From NCBI GenBank assembly GCA_016716385.1, contig JADJWL010000026.1, forward strand, positions 248,001 to 312,000: a stretch of 64,000 bases of DNA, in the 5' to 3' direction. A program made the position numbers and the translations under genes. The notes under the pieces are model-generated. The model was given only the letters and a program-made list of their open reading frames with translations. It searched no databases and had not been told where the DNA came from. Source of the stretch: Bryobacterales bacterium. GTDB lineage: Bacteria; Acidobacteriota; Terriglobia; Bryobacterales; Bryobacteraceae. Every line of letters begins with the position of its first letter. The first letter of the stretch is position 1. This document shows positions 1 to 7,297 of this stretch, one piece after another.

Positions 1-334
1 TGCCCCGTTCCAGCCCCTTGGTGGCGCTGACAAACAGCGTTTCCGGCCGGAGCATCGGCGCCATCTGTTCATAGAGCCCACGCAGGTACGCCGAAGGGAC
101 CACGCTCAGGAGGATGTCCGCTGAGTCAACAGCCGCGCTGAGATCGCTTGAAATTCCGACGGAGGGCGGTAACTGAAACCCAGGGAGAAAGACACGGTTC
201 TCGCGGGTTTCCCGCATCTCGGCTGCCAGGTCCGGCTCCCGGACCCACAGCCGGACCCCATCGAAGCGCGGCGCCAGCACGATCGCGAGAGCCGTTCCCC
301 AACTCCCGCCACCAACCACAGCAAGCCGATTCAA
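1..334 (-). CDS. gpsA: NAD(P)-dependent glycerol-3-phosphate dehydrogenase, N-terminal part (cut by window edge)
   Basis: Makes sn-glycerol 3-phosphate from dihydroxyacetone phosphate for phospholipid synthesis in the cytoplasm. About 111 N-terminal residues are visible; the rest lies left of the window. The Rossmann dinucleotide loop VVGGGSWGTALA is at residues 5-16, followed by a typical substrate-domain stretch with SVVPSAYLR and FVSATKGLE. The start is a TTG at 334-332 whose bases overlap the plsY stop (TTGA), so translation is probably coupled. gpsA next to plsY is a common pairing because PlsY uses the GpsA product. No ATG fits the start of the Rossmann fold, which is why TTG is chosen. 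Confidence 0.9.
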   Translation of the reverse strand, partial: MNRLAVVGGGSWGTALAIVLAPRFDGVRLWVREPDLAAEMRETRENRVFLPGFQLPPSVGISSDLSAAVDSADILLSVVPSAYLRGLYEQMAPMLRPETLFVSATKGLERG

Positions 335-936
335 GCCCGTTTTCCCCTCAGCGAAAGGACGCTCTCGGTTCCCGCGCGAAGCCGGGCGAGATTCTCCTTG
401 TGGCGCAGAATGATGAAGCCACCACTCACGGCCGCCGCCAATACGACAAACGTCGGAGGATGTGAGATCAGCCACACGGCAAACGGAAAGCTGCCGGCCG
501 CCAGGATCGAGCCCAACGAAACGTGGCGGGAAATGGCGACGGCAACGACAAAGACGATCAGCACGGCGGCCAGAGGCAGGGGCGTCAGGCAGAGGTACGC
601 GCCGATGAAACTGGCCACCGCCTTGCCTCCCTGGAACTTGAGAAACACCGGATACGCGTGCCCGGCCATCACGGCCAGGGCAGCGAGCGTCATCCAGAGC
701 AGGTTCCCGTCCGTCATGCGGCCGGCCAGCCAGACCGCGAGGTAGCCCTTCCCGATATCCAGAGCCAGGGTCAGGAAACCGGCACCGCGTCCGGTGGTGC
801 GCAGGACGTTGGTCGCGCCGATGTTGCCACTGCCGGCGGCGCGCACGTCGCGGCCCGCCAACAGCTTGACGACCAGGAAGCCGAACGGCACAGCGCCGAT
901 CACGTAGGCCAGGACAATGGTGAGGACCGGGGTCAT
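331..936 (-). CDS. plsY: Glycerol-3-phosphate acyltransferase PlsY
   Basis: Inner-membrane enzyme that acylates glycerol-3-phosphate with acyl-phosphate, the first step of phospholipid synthesis. The 201-residue product has the family length, several hydrophobic segments and the PlsY loops: GSGNIGATNVLRTTG near residues 36-50 and FQGGKAVASFIGAYL near residues 100-115. The gene overlaps thpR upstream by 4 bp (ATGA) and gpsA downstream by 3 bp, so thpR-plsY-gpsA is probably one transcript. Confidence 0.95.
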   Translation of the reverse strand: MTPVLTIVLAYVIGAVPFGFLVVKLLAGRDVRAAGSGNIGATNVLRTTGRGAGFLTLALDIGKGYLAVWLAGRMTDGNLLWMTLAALAVMAGHAYPVFLKFQGGKAVASFIGAYLCLTPLPLAAVLIVFVVAVAISRHVSLGSILAAGSFPFAVWLISHPPTFVVLAAAVSGGFIILRHKENLARLRAGTESVLSLRGKRA

Positions 937-1484
937 GGATGGAACGGGAACTCCGCAAGCTGGGTATAGATAGAGCCTCCAGGCGCCGTCTCGCTGAGAT
1001 AGAGATGGAAGCTGGACGCCGTGAACGTCCCGAGGTCACACTCCCCGAGGGTGGCAACGCGTTGCTGGAGCCGGCTTAGAGAGACGCCGTCCCGGTTCCG
1101 CCCCAGGGTCAGGTGGGGAGAGTACGGCTTGTCGTCGGCGGCTCCGCCCAACCGGACGACCGCCGCGTCGGTGTCGCGCGCAAGCCCCGCGAGTTCCGGG
1201 CCCGCTTCGATGCCCGCCCAGAACACCCGCGGGGCCCGGCCGTTGGGGAAGAATCCCAGTCCCCGGACCGACGTGGGAAACGGCTCGCGCCGGGTGATGT
1301 TGTCCAGCGCCCGCCGCAGTTCATCCAGGCGGGACTCTGGCCACTCACCGATGAACCTGGTCGTGATGTGCCAGTTGCGCCGCGGACTCCAGGCCAGCCG
1401 GGCCAGCGGCTTCAAATCGGCGACAAGTTGGGACATGGCGTTCACGACCGCCTCCGGCGGATCGATCGCGGTGAACAGTCGCAT
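933..1484 (-). CDS. thpR: RNA 2',3'-cyclic phosphodiesterase (2'-5' RNA ligase family)
   Basis: Member of the 2H phosphoesterase superfamily that opens 2',3'-cyclic phosphate ends on RNA. The 183-residue protein shows both catalytic HxTx motifs: HITT at residues 39-42 and HLTL in the second half. The start MRLFTAIDPP is typical of the family. It heads a three-gene minus-strand set with plsY and gpsA (4-bp overlap with plsY). Upstream, a GGAAGAGG Shine-Dalgarno-like stretch lies just before the ATG. The true cellular substrate in this family is poorly known. Confidence 0.9.
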   Translation of the reverse strand: MRLFTAIDPPEAVVNAMSQLVADLKPLARLAWSPRRNWHITTRFIGEWPESRLDELRRALDNITRREPFPTSVRGLGFFPNGRAPRVFWAGIEAGPELAGLARDTDAAVVRLGGAADDKPYSPHLTLGRNRDGVSLSRLQQRVATLGECDLGTFTASSFHLYLSETAPGGSIYTQLAEFPFHP

Positions 1485-1526
1485 TGCCTCTTCCAGTGTA
1501 CTCCCGGCGTATTCTGAAGAGAGACG

Positions 1527-2069
1527 GTGTGGGGCAGGATTCTACCGCGCAACTTCTATGAACGGCCCACCGTGGAGGTGGCGCGCGACCTCGTCGGGCG
1601 CGTGCTGGTGCACGGTGAGGCGGCGGGCATCATTCTCGAAGCGGAGGCGTACCTGGGTCGCGACGATCTGGCGGCGCACGCCTCGCGCGGGGTGACGCCG
1701 CGGACGCGCGTCATCTACGGGCCGCCGGGACACGCCTACGTCTACCTGATTTACGGGATGTACGACTGCCTGAACCTGATCGCTGAGCCCGACGGCACCC
1801 CCGGATGCGTGTTGATCCGCGCCGCCTGGCCGGTCGCCGGAACGGAGGCCATGTCTACCCGGCGACGCAGCCGCGACCTGGCGTCCGGACCGGGCAAGCT
1901 CACCCAAGCCTTCGGCATCACCCGGGCGGACAACGGGCGCGACGTGACGCGCGGGTCGCTGGTCGTGCGGGAAGGCGACGGGCCACCGGGACCGGTCCGG
2001 GCGACGCCCCGCATCGGTGTCCGGCATTGTGCGGACTGGCCGCTCCGGTTCGTTTGCGATCTGCCATGA
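1527..2069 (+). CDS. DNA-3-methyladenine glycosylase (AAG/MPG family)
   Basis: Base-excision repair enzyme that removes alkylated purines such as 3-methyladenine. The 180-residue protein has the full AAG fold length for bacteria. By alignment to the human enzyme, E40 matches the catalytic glutamate, Y42 and H51 the base-stacking residues (motif EAEAYLGRDDLAAHAS), and YVYLIYGMYDCLN carries the intercalating tyrosine region. The start is GTG 1527, placed because the fold begins with ILPRNFYERPT. It is divergent from thpR with only 42 bp between them, and its stop overlaps the next start (ATGA). Confidence 0.93.
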   Translation: MWGRILPRNFYERPTVEVARDLVGRVLVHGEAAGIILEAEAYLGRDDLAAHASRGVTPRTRVIYGPPGHAYVYLIYGMYDCLNLIAEPDGTPGCVLIRAAWPVAGTEAMSTRRRSRDLASGPGKLTQAFGITRADNGRDVTRGSLVVREGDGPPGPVRATPRIGVRHCADWPLRFVCDLP

Positions 2070-2893
2070 CCTACTTGATTCTCGGCTGTGGGTACACAGG
2101 GCAGCGGGTCGCGCTCCGCTTGCTCACTCGCGGCGCCCACGTCTGGGCCACAGCGACTTCGGAAGCGGGGCTGTCCCGTTTGGCGGCGCTGGGCGCGCAC
2201 CCTCTGTTCCTCGATGTCTGCCGCCCCGCACCGCTGTCCCTTCCGGACGGTCCGCTGGCCGTGCTTCACTCGGTTCCGGTGGTCCAAAACGGGGACAGAC
2301 CCGTTGATCCGACCCCGGAACTGCTGCGCGCCATTGGCCGGAAACCGCAACGCCTCGTCTACCTGTCGACCACCGGGGTTTATGGCGTGGTGCGCGAAGT
2401 GAATGAAAACACGCCGGTTCACGCGACGAGTGAGCGACTGAAGCTGCGCATCGCCGCCGAGCAGGCCGTGGCGGCCAGCGGCGCCTCGTGGATGGTGCTG
2501 CGGCCGGCGGCCATCTACGGTCCGTGGCGCGGCGTCCACCAGGCGATGCGGGAGGGCCGGTTTACCCTGGCGGAAGGGCCGCCCCGTTTCACCAGCCGCA
2601 TCCATGTCGAGGACCTGGCGGCGCTAGCGGAAGCGGCGCTGGCATCGGAGGCGGCTGGAGCGTGGCCGGTGGCGGACGAATTCCCCTGCTCCTCGGATGA
2701 GGTCGCGGAGTTCTGCGCGACGCTGCTCGGGCTGCCGCCGCCACCCCGCGTCCCTTTGACGGAACAGAGCGAGACCCGGCGCGCGAACAGGCGCGTCGAC
2801 GGACGGGCCGCGTGCGACCTGCTCGGCGTACGGCTGACCTATCCGACGTATCGCGAGGGAATCCGCGCGGCGCTTGCCGAAGAGGCCGCCTAG
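2066..2893 (+). CDS. NAD-dependent epimerase/dehydratase-like SDR protein
   Basis: Extended short-chain dehydrogenase of 275 residues. The N-terminus has a glycine-rich Rossmann loop (ILGCGYTGQRVA), the middle has LVYLSTTGVYG, and LRPAAIYGP sits where epimerases bind substrate. The usual YxxxK is degenerate: SERLKLRIAAEQ follows the expected site, so catalysis is uncertain. It resembles YeeZ/Gsf2-type SDRs. ATG 2066 overlaps the glycosylase stop by 4 bp. The C-terminus overlaps arsS on the other strand by 4 bp. Its substrate cannot be told from the sequence. Confidence 0.8.
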   Translation: MTYLILGCGYTGQRVALRLLTRGAHVWATATSEAGLSRLAALGAHPLFLDVCRPAPLSLPDGPLAVLHSVPVVQNGDRPVDPTPELLRAIGRKPQRLVYLSTTGVYGVVREVNENTPVHATSERLKLRIAAEQAVAASGASWMVLRPAAIYGPWRGVHQAMREGRFTLAEGPPRFTSRIHVEDLAALAEAALASEAAGAWPVADEFPCSSDEVAEFCATLLGLPPPPRVPLTEQSETRRANRRVDGRAACDLLGVRLTYPTYREGIRAALAEEAA

Positions 2894-3927
2894 GCTGCCG
2901 TGACGCCCCCGCAACTCGATCCCGCGCCGGCCGTGCAGCCGTAGCAGTGCTCGCCGGTCGTGATGGACCGGGCGCGCAGGTCCGCGGCGCGGAAGTCGCG
3001 GATATGCGTGGGCGCCCCGGAGTTCACGGGCAGATCGAGCATCTGGTTGAAGTCGCAGTCGTACAGTTGCCCGTCCCAGCCGACCGACAGCATCGTGCGG
3101 CACATGACGCCGGCCGCGGCCGCCGGGTTATAGGCGTTCACGAGGCGGTCCATGTAGCGGTCGTAGTTGCCGCTGCGCAACAGGAACTCGAGGAACCGGC
3201 TGATCGGCATGTTGGTGATCGTGTACAGCGAATTGAAGACGATGCCGTGACGCCGTGCCAACTCGCGCCGGAAATCGGCCTCGATCGCGCGCTGCGCCGG
3301 CGGCAGAAACGCGCCCACCGGGTTGTAGACGAGGTTCAGCAGCAGGCCGGAGCCGGGGCGGCTGTACCCTGCGGCGTTCAGCAGGCGCAGCGCCTCGACG
3401 GACTTGTCGAAGACGCCGGCGCCGCGCTGCGCGTCGGTCTGGTCCGCCAGAAAGTAGGGCAGGCTGCAGATCACCTCCACCTGGCGCAGGGCGAGGAAGT
3501 CCACCAGGTCGGCCTGCGACGGCAACAGAAGTACGGTCAGGTTGCAGCGGTCGATGACGTGCCGTCCGAGGGCGCGCGCGCCGTCCACCAGGTAGCGGAA
3601 CTGCGGGTTGAGTTCCGGCGCGCCCCCCGTGATGTCGAGAGTCGGGATGTCTCCCTCGTCAAGAATCCGCAGGCAGGCCGCGGCGGTTTCGCGGGACATC
3701 ACTTCGCGACGGTCCGGGCCGGCGTCAACGTGGCAATGGTGGCAGGTCTGGTTGCAGAGTTTGCCGACGTTGACCTGCAGCGTCTGGATACCGGTTGCCC
3801 GCAGCGGGTGCAGTTGCGACTCCACCAGCGCCTGGACGAACGGCTTGCGGCGCGCCGCTGACTGGCCGAGCACCCGAAGCTGCTCGGAAGTCGAGGCCAG
3901 TGGATGCCGCAGACTGACCAGACTCAC
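2890..3927 (-). CDS. arsS: Arsenosugar biosynthesis radical SAM protein ArsS
   Basis: Radical SAM enzyme; ArsS proteins add a deoxyadenosyl group to methylated arsenic during arsenosugar formation. In 345 residues it shows the cluster motif CNQTCHHC near residue 62-69, the GGAPELNP SAM-binding stretch, and the long C-terminal extension of this family with CRTMLSVGWDGQLYDCDFNQ and a cysteine-rich end (CYGCTAGAGSSCGG). Some family members carry selenocysteine near this end; here the codon is cysteine and no in-frame TGA is seen. The start overlaps the upstream peroxidase-like gene by 4 bp. The usual partner methyltransferase ArsM is not in the window. Confidence 0.9.
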   Translation of the reverse strand: MSLVSLRHPLASTSEQLRVLGQSAARRKPFVQALVESQLHPLRATGIQTLQVNVGKLCNQTCHHCHVDAGPDRREVMSRETAAACLRILDEGDIPTLDITGGAPELNPQFRYLVDGARALGRHVIDRCNLTVLLLPSQADLVDFLALRQVEVICSLPYFLADQTDAQRGAGVFDKSVEALRLLNAAGYSRPGSGLLLNLVYNPVGAFLPPAQRAIEADFRRELARRHGIVFNSLYTITNMPISRFLEFLLRSGNYDRYMDRLVNAYNPAAAAGVMCRTMLSVGWDGQLYDCDFNQMLDLPVNSGAPTHIRDFRAADLRARSITTGEHCYGCTAGAGSSCGGVTAA

Positions 3928-4256
3928 ATGCTCACCTTATCCGCGACGTTGCGCATCTGCAAGCCGTGTACGAGCGAAGCGCCGCCGCGGATGGCCGAGG
4001 CGACGTGCACGGCTTCGGTCATCTGCTCCAGATTCGAGCCCTTTTCGAGAGCCGCCTGCGTGTAGGCATCGATGCAGTACGGACATTGCACGGCGTGCGC
4101 CACGCCGAGGGCGATGAGCGCTTTCTCCCTCTCCGTCAGCGCGCCTTCGGCGAACACCGCGCCGTACCACTCGCTGAACTTGCGCCACAACTCAGGTGCG
4201 TGGTCGCCGATCTTCGCGAAGTGCGGCAGGTCATGGTCGTGATAATACCCCGGCAT
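3924..4256 (-). CDS. Arsenosugar biosynthesis-associated peroxidase-like protein (carboxymuconolactone decarboxylase/AhpD fold)
   Basis: Small alpha-helical protein of 110 residues with the AhpD-type redox motif CPYC followed by IDAYTQAALEKG, as in alkylhydroperoxidase-like proteins. The N-terminus MPGYYHDHDLP and the 4-bp overlap with arsS match the peroxidase-like partner often found beside ArsS. The start is ATG 4256. A TAGACT hexamer ends 7 bases before it with GGAGG in between, so it may have its own promoter with little or no leader. Its exact reaction is unknown. Confidence 0.85.
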   Translation of the reverse strand: MPGYYHDHDLPHFAKIGDHAPELWRKFSEWYGAVFAEGALTEREKALIALGVAHAVQCPYCIDAYTQAALEKGSNLEQMTEAVHVASAIRGGASLVHGLQMRNVADKVSM

Positions 4257-4276
4257 TCCCTCCAGTCTAGCGCGCG

Positions 4277-5416
4277 TCAGGCGAAGCGCCGCGGGCTCAG
4301 GAAGTCGATGGGAAGCGCGGTTGCGCCCCGGAGCGCAAGGTCCGAGAGAGCCTCCGCGATTGCCGGAGCAAACTTGAACCCGTGACCCGAAAATCCGGCG
4401 GCAAAGGAGACAGCGGGATCGTCCGGATGAACGCCGACGACGAAATGCTCGTCCGGCGTCATCGTGTACAGGCACGTCTTCGCGCGAGATACCCGCGCCA
4501 GGGCGCCGGGAAGCGGACCCGCCAGCCCGGGCAGGTAGCGCGCCGCGACTTCCAGAACCGGCACGAGATCCCGTTCAGAGGGCGCCGCCACTTCTTCCAG
4601 GTGCGGCAGTTCGTCTCCGTCGAACCAGTGGACCGCGATCTTCACCTCCCCGGAAGCCGACGCAGGGAAGCCGTAGAAGAACTTCTCCGCCGCCGTGAAC
4701 ACGGGGATGCGGCCGGGCGCGAACTCTTGGGACCGTTCCGGACGCACCCAGACCAGCACCCGCCGCTGCACCCGGAGCGGAAGGTGCGGTAAGAGCCCTC
4801 CAGCCCAGGCTCCGGCTGTGACGATCACGCGCTCCGCGACGATTTCGCCTTCCGCGGTTTGGATTGTGCGATACGCGCCCGCACGGGTCCATCCCAACGC
4901 GGGGTGGCACAGCGCGATCTCCGCTCCTGCCCGCCGCGCTGCTTCCAGAGCGAAGTGAATGGAGGCGTCAACATCGATCCATCCCGCCGTGGGTTCGAGC
5001 AATCCGACCTCGCCGGGCTGCGGGTGGATCTGAGGATAGTGGCGCTTGAGCCTCGCGGCATCGAAGGACTCGACCGGGATGCCATGCAGTCGCGAACTTT
5101 CCAGGATGCCGCGGATGAGGCCGTCGTCCGGCGCCCCGATGTTGATCTGTCCCCAGCGGTGCAGGAGCGGCCTTCCGGCTTCTTCGCCGAAACGGTCCCA
5201 CAATTCTCCGGACCGCACCGCGAGCGGCACGTAATCCGGGTGTTCCGCGTAGGCAGTGCGGAACACGCGGGTCTCGCCGGAGTGGCTCCCGAAGCTGTGC
5301 GGCGGCGCGAACCGGTCGAGTCCCGCCACCTTGGCCCCGCGCCGCGCCAGTTCCAGGCACGTCAGCGAGCCCATCGTTCCCAGGCCGATTACGGCGACAT
5401 CGTAGATCTTGCTCAT
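4277..5416 (-). CDS. Monomeric sarcosine oxidase / N-methyltryptophan oxidase family flavoprotein
   Basis: FAD-dependent amine oxidase of 379 residues. The N-terminal dinucleotide motif is VIGLGTMGSLTCLELARRG. The family motif SHSGETRVFRTAY follows, and KTCLYTMTPDEHFVVG holds the cysteine that binds FAD covalently in monomeric sarcosine oxidase. It would oxidise a secondary N-methyl amine to give an amine, formaldehyde and hydrogen peroxide. It lies 20 bp upstream of the peroxidase-like gene on the same strand, so peroxide made here could be its neighbour's concern, but that is inference. The substrate (sarcosine, N-methyltryptophan or other) cannot be decided. Confidence 0.88.
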   Translation of the reverse strand: MSKIYDVAVIGLGTMGSLTCLELARRGAKVAGLDRFAPPHSFGSHSGETRVFRTAYAEHPDYVPLAVRSGELWDRFGEEAGRPLLHRWGQINIGAPDDGLIRGILESSRLHGIPVESFDAARLKRHYPQIHPQPGEVGLLEPTAGWIDVDASIHFALEAARRAGAEIALCHPALGWTRAGAYRTIQTAEGEIVAERVIVTAGAWAGGLLPHLPLRVQRRVLVWVRPERSQEFAPGRIPVFTAAEKFFYGFPASASGEVKIAVHWFDGDELPHLEEVAAPSERDLVPVLEVAARYLPGLAGPLPGALARVSRAKTCLYTMTPDEHFVVGVHPDDPAVSFAAGFSGHGFKFAPAIAEALSDLALRGATALPIDFLSPRRFA

Positions 5417-5510
5417 CCCAGGGCCTACTATCGGACAGCCGCGGTGCCGCGGTCAACCGCCGCGGCAAATCCATAAAAAAATCCAATCGGGCCCATAGAA
5501 ACGTTCCGTT

Positions 5511-5538
5511 TTGTCACTGCGGGGGCCCATTGAATAAT
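5511..5538 (+). promoter_or_regulatory. Candidate sigma-70 promoter of amt
   Basis: TTGTCA at 5511-5516 and AATAAT at 5533-5538 with a 16-bp spacer; each matches the consensus at five of six bases. It lies about 50 bp before the amt start. Two copies of GGGCCCAT (5489-5496 and 5523-5530) flank and overlap the -35 and spacer. No sigma-54 site was seen, although amt genes in other bacteria often have one. Confidence 0.5.
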
Positions 5539-5586
5539 GGAAAGACATCCCCGGACGCCGCAGAACCAAGAGGAGACATCTTGTTG

Positions 5587-6945
5587 ATGAGACGTGTGGC
5601 ATACAGCCTTCTTGCGCCCTTCGTGGCTCTGGCCCAGCAGCCGGCTGGAGAAGACCGCATCGCGGCCCTGGAGCAGGCTGCCGCAGCCGCACAAGGGTCG
5701 GCGGACAATGCCTGGATGCTGGCCAGCACGGCCCTGGTCTTACTGATGACGGGCCCAGGACTTGCTCTGTTCTACGGCGGACTGGTGCGCAAGAAAAACG
5801 TGCTCAGTACCCTGATGCATAGCTTCGTCCTCATGGCCCTGGCGTCGGTGATGTGGGCTGTGATCGGCTACAGCCTCGCCTTCGGAGACGGCAACATGTT
5901 CGTGGGCGACCTGCGTTTCGCCTTTCTTGACGGCGTCGGCATGGAGCCCAACGGCGACTACGCCGGAACGATCCCGCACCTGACGTTCATGGCCTTTCAG
6001 ATGATGTTCGCCATTATCACGCCTGCGCTCATCTCCGGTGCGTTCGCCGAGCGGATGAAGTTCAGCGCCATGGTGCTGTTCACGATTCTGTGGCTGCTCA
6101 TTGTGTACTTCCCGATGGCGCACATGGTGTGGGGCAAGGGCGGATTTATGAATGCGTTCGGCGATGGCCCGCTGCCTTGCTTCGATTTCGCGGGAGGCAC
6201 TGTGGTCCATATCACCTCCGGCGTCTCGGCGCTCATCTGCGCGATCTATCTCGGAAAGCGCCACGGCTATCCGCACGAGCCGATCAAGCCGCACAATCTC
6301 GTCTTCAGTTTCACCGGGGCATGCCTGCTCTGGTTCGGATGGTTCGGGTTCAATGCGGGCAGCGCCCTGGGCGCATCCGGCCTCGCGGCTTCCGCGTTTG
6401 TCGCGACGCACCTGGGCGCGGCGGCGGGTGCCCTGGGGTGGCTCCTTGCCGAGTGGATGCGGTCCGGCAAGCCAAGCTGCCTGGGTGGGATCTCCGGCGC
6501 GGTTGCGGGCCTGGTGGCGATCACGCCGGCGTCTGGTTTCGTCAAACCGATGCCGTCGATTCTGATCGGCTTCGCGGCGGGCCTCGTGTGCTACTTCATG
6601 GTGGTCGCCGTGAAGCACAAGCTCGGATACGACGATGCTCTCGATGCGTTTGGCGTCCACGGCGTCGGCGGAACGCTGGGCGCGATCCTCACGGGCGTGT
6701 TTGCCACGAAGGCTGTCAACGACGGCCTCGGGACCGCCGCCCTCGGCATGGTGGATGGCAACGGTTTTCAGGTCGTCAATCAGACGTTGGGTGCGCTGTT
6801 CGCCTGGATTCTCGCGGCTGCGGGAACCTGGGTGATCCTGAAGATCTGCGACGTGCTGATCGGGGTCCGGGTGCCGGCGGATGACGAGATCCAGGGCCTC
6901 GACCTGAGCCAGCACGGCGAAGAAGGCTACATCCTGGAGTCGTAA
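5587..6945 (+). CDS. amt: Ammonium transporter Amt
   Basis: Inner-membrane ammonium channel/transporter, 452 residues from ATG 5587, with a cleavable N-terminal signal (VAYSLLAPFVALAQQ) as in E. coli AmtB. Family marks include GPGLALFYGGLVRKKNVLS, the AHMVWG stretch, FAGGTVVHITSG, and FGVHGVGGTLGAILTGVFA near the end. AGGAG at 5571-5575 lies 11 bases before the ATG; two in-frame TTG codons (5581 and 5584) are better spaced, so the start could be 3-6 bases earlier. glnB follows 13 bp downstream, the normal arrangement in which PII blocks the channel when nitrogen is plentiful. Confidence 0.95.
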   Translation: MRRVAYSLLAPFVALAQQPAGEDRIAALEQAAAAAQGSADNAWMLASTALVLLMTGPGLALFYGGLVRKKNVLSTLMHSFVLMALASVMWAVIGYSLAFGDGNMFVGDLRFAFLDGVGMEPNGDYAGTIPHLTFMAFQMMFAIITPALISGAFAERMKFSAMVLFTILWLLIVYFPMAHMVWGKGGFMNAFGDGPLPCFDFAGGTVVHITSGVSALICAIYLGKRHGYPHEPIKPHNLVFSFTGACLLWFGWFGFNAGSALGASGLAASAFVATHLGAAAGALGWLLAEWMRSGKPSCLGGISGAVAGLVAITPASGFVKPMPSILIGFAAGLVCYFMVVAVKHKLGYDDALDAFGVHGVGGTLGAILTGVFATKAVNDGLGTAALGMVDGNGFQVVNQTLGALFAWILAAAGTWVILKICDVLIGVRVPADDEIQGLDLSQHGEEGYILES

Positions 6946-6958
6946 CCGGAGTCCGCTC

Positions 6959-7297
6959 ATGAAGAAGATCGAAGCGATTATCCAGCCGTTCAAGCTCGAC
7001 GAGGTGAAGGAGGCGCTGAAGGCGATCGGCGTCGACGGCATGACCATTACGGAAGTGCGCGGCCACGGACGCCAGAAGGGCCACAAGGAGGTCTACCGGG
7101 GGCAGGAATACAATGTCGACCTGCTGCCGAAGATCAAACTGGAACTGGTGCTCCCCGAAGGCCGTGTCGCTGAAGCCATCCAAACCCTGACCCAGTCCGC
7201 CCGCACCGGCAAGATTGGCGACGGCAAGATTTTTGTCTATGAGGTCGCCGAAGCGATCCGGATCCGCAACGACGATCGTGGCGACGCCGCACTCTGA
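6959..7297 (+). CDS. glnB: PII nitrogen regulatory protein GlnB/GlnK
   Basis: Trimeric signal protein that binds ATP, ADP and 2-oxoglutarate and controls Amt and nitrogen metabolism. The 112-residue length is exact for PII. The T-loop EVYRGQEYNVD keeps Y51, the site uridylylated by GlnD, and TGKIGDGKIFV is the B-loop signature. It sits between amt and glnD, so sensor, target and modifying enzyme are linked. The start is ATG 6959. Confidence 0.96.
   Translation: MKKIEAIIQPFKLDEVKEALKAIGVDGMTITEVRGHGRQKGHKEVYRGQEYNVDLLPKIKLELVLPEGRVAEAIQTLTQSARTGKIGDGKIFVYEVAEAIRIRNDDRGDAAL

Noticed and set aside
2890..3927. Selenocysteine in ArsS
   Set aside because: Some ArsS proteins use selenocysteine near the C-terminus, but here the codon is cysteine, the frame is open and no SECIS-like need arises.
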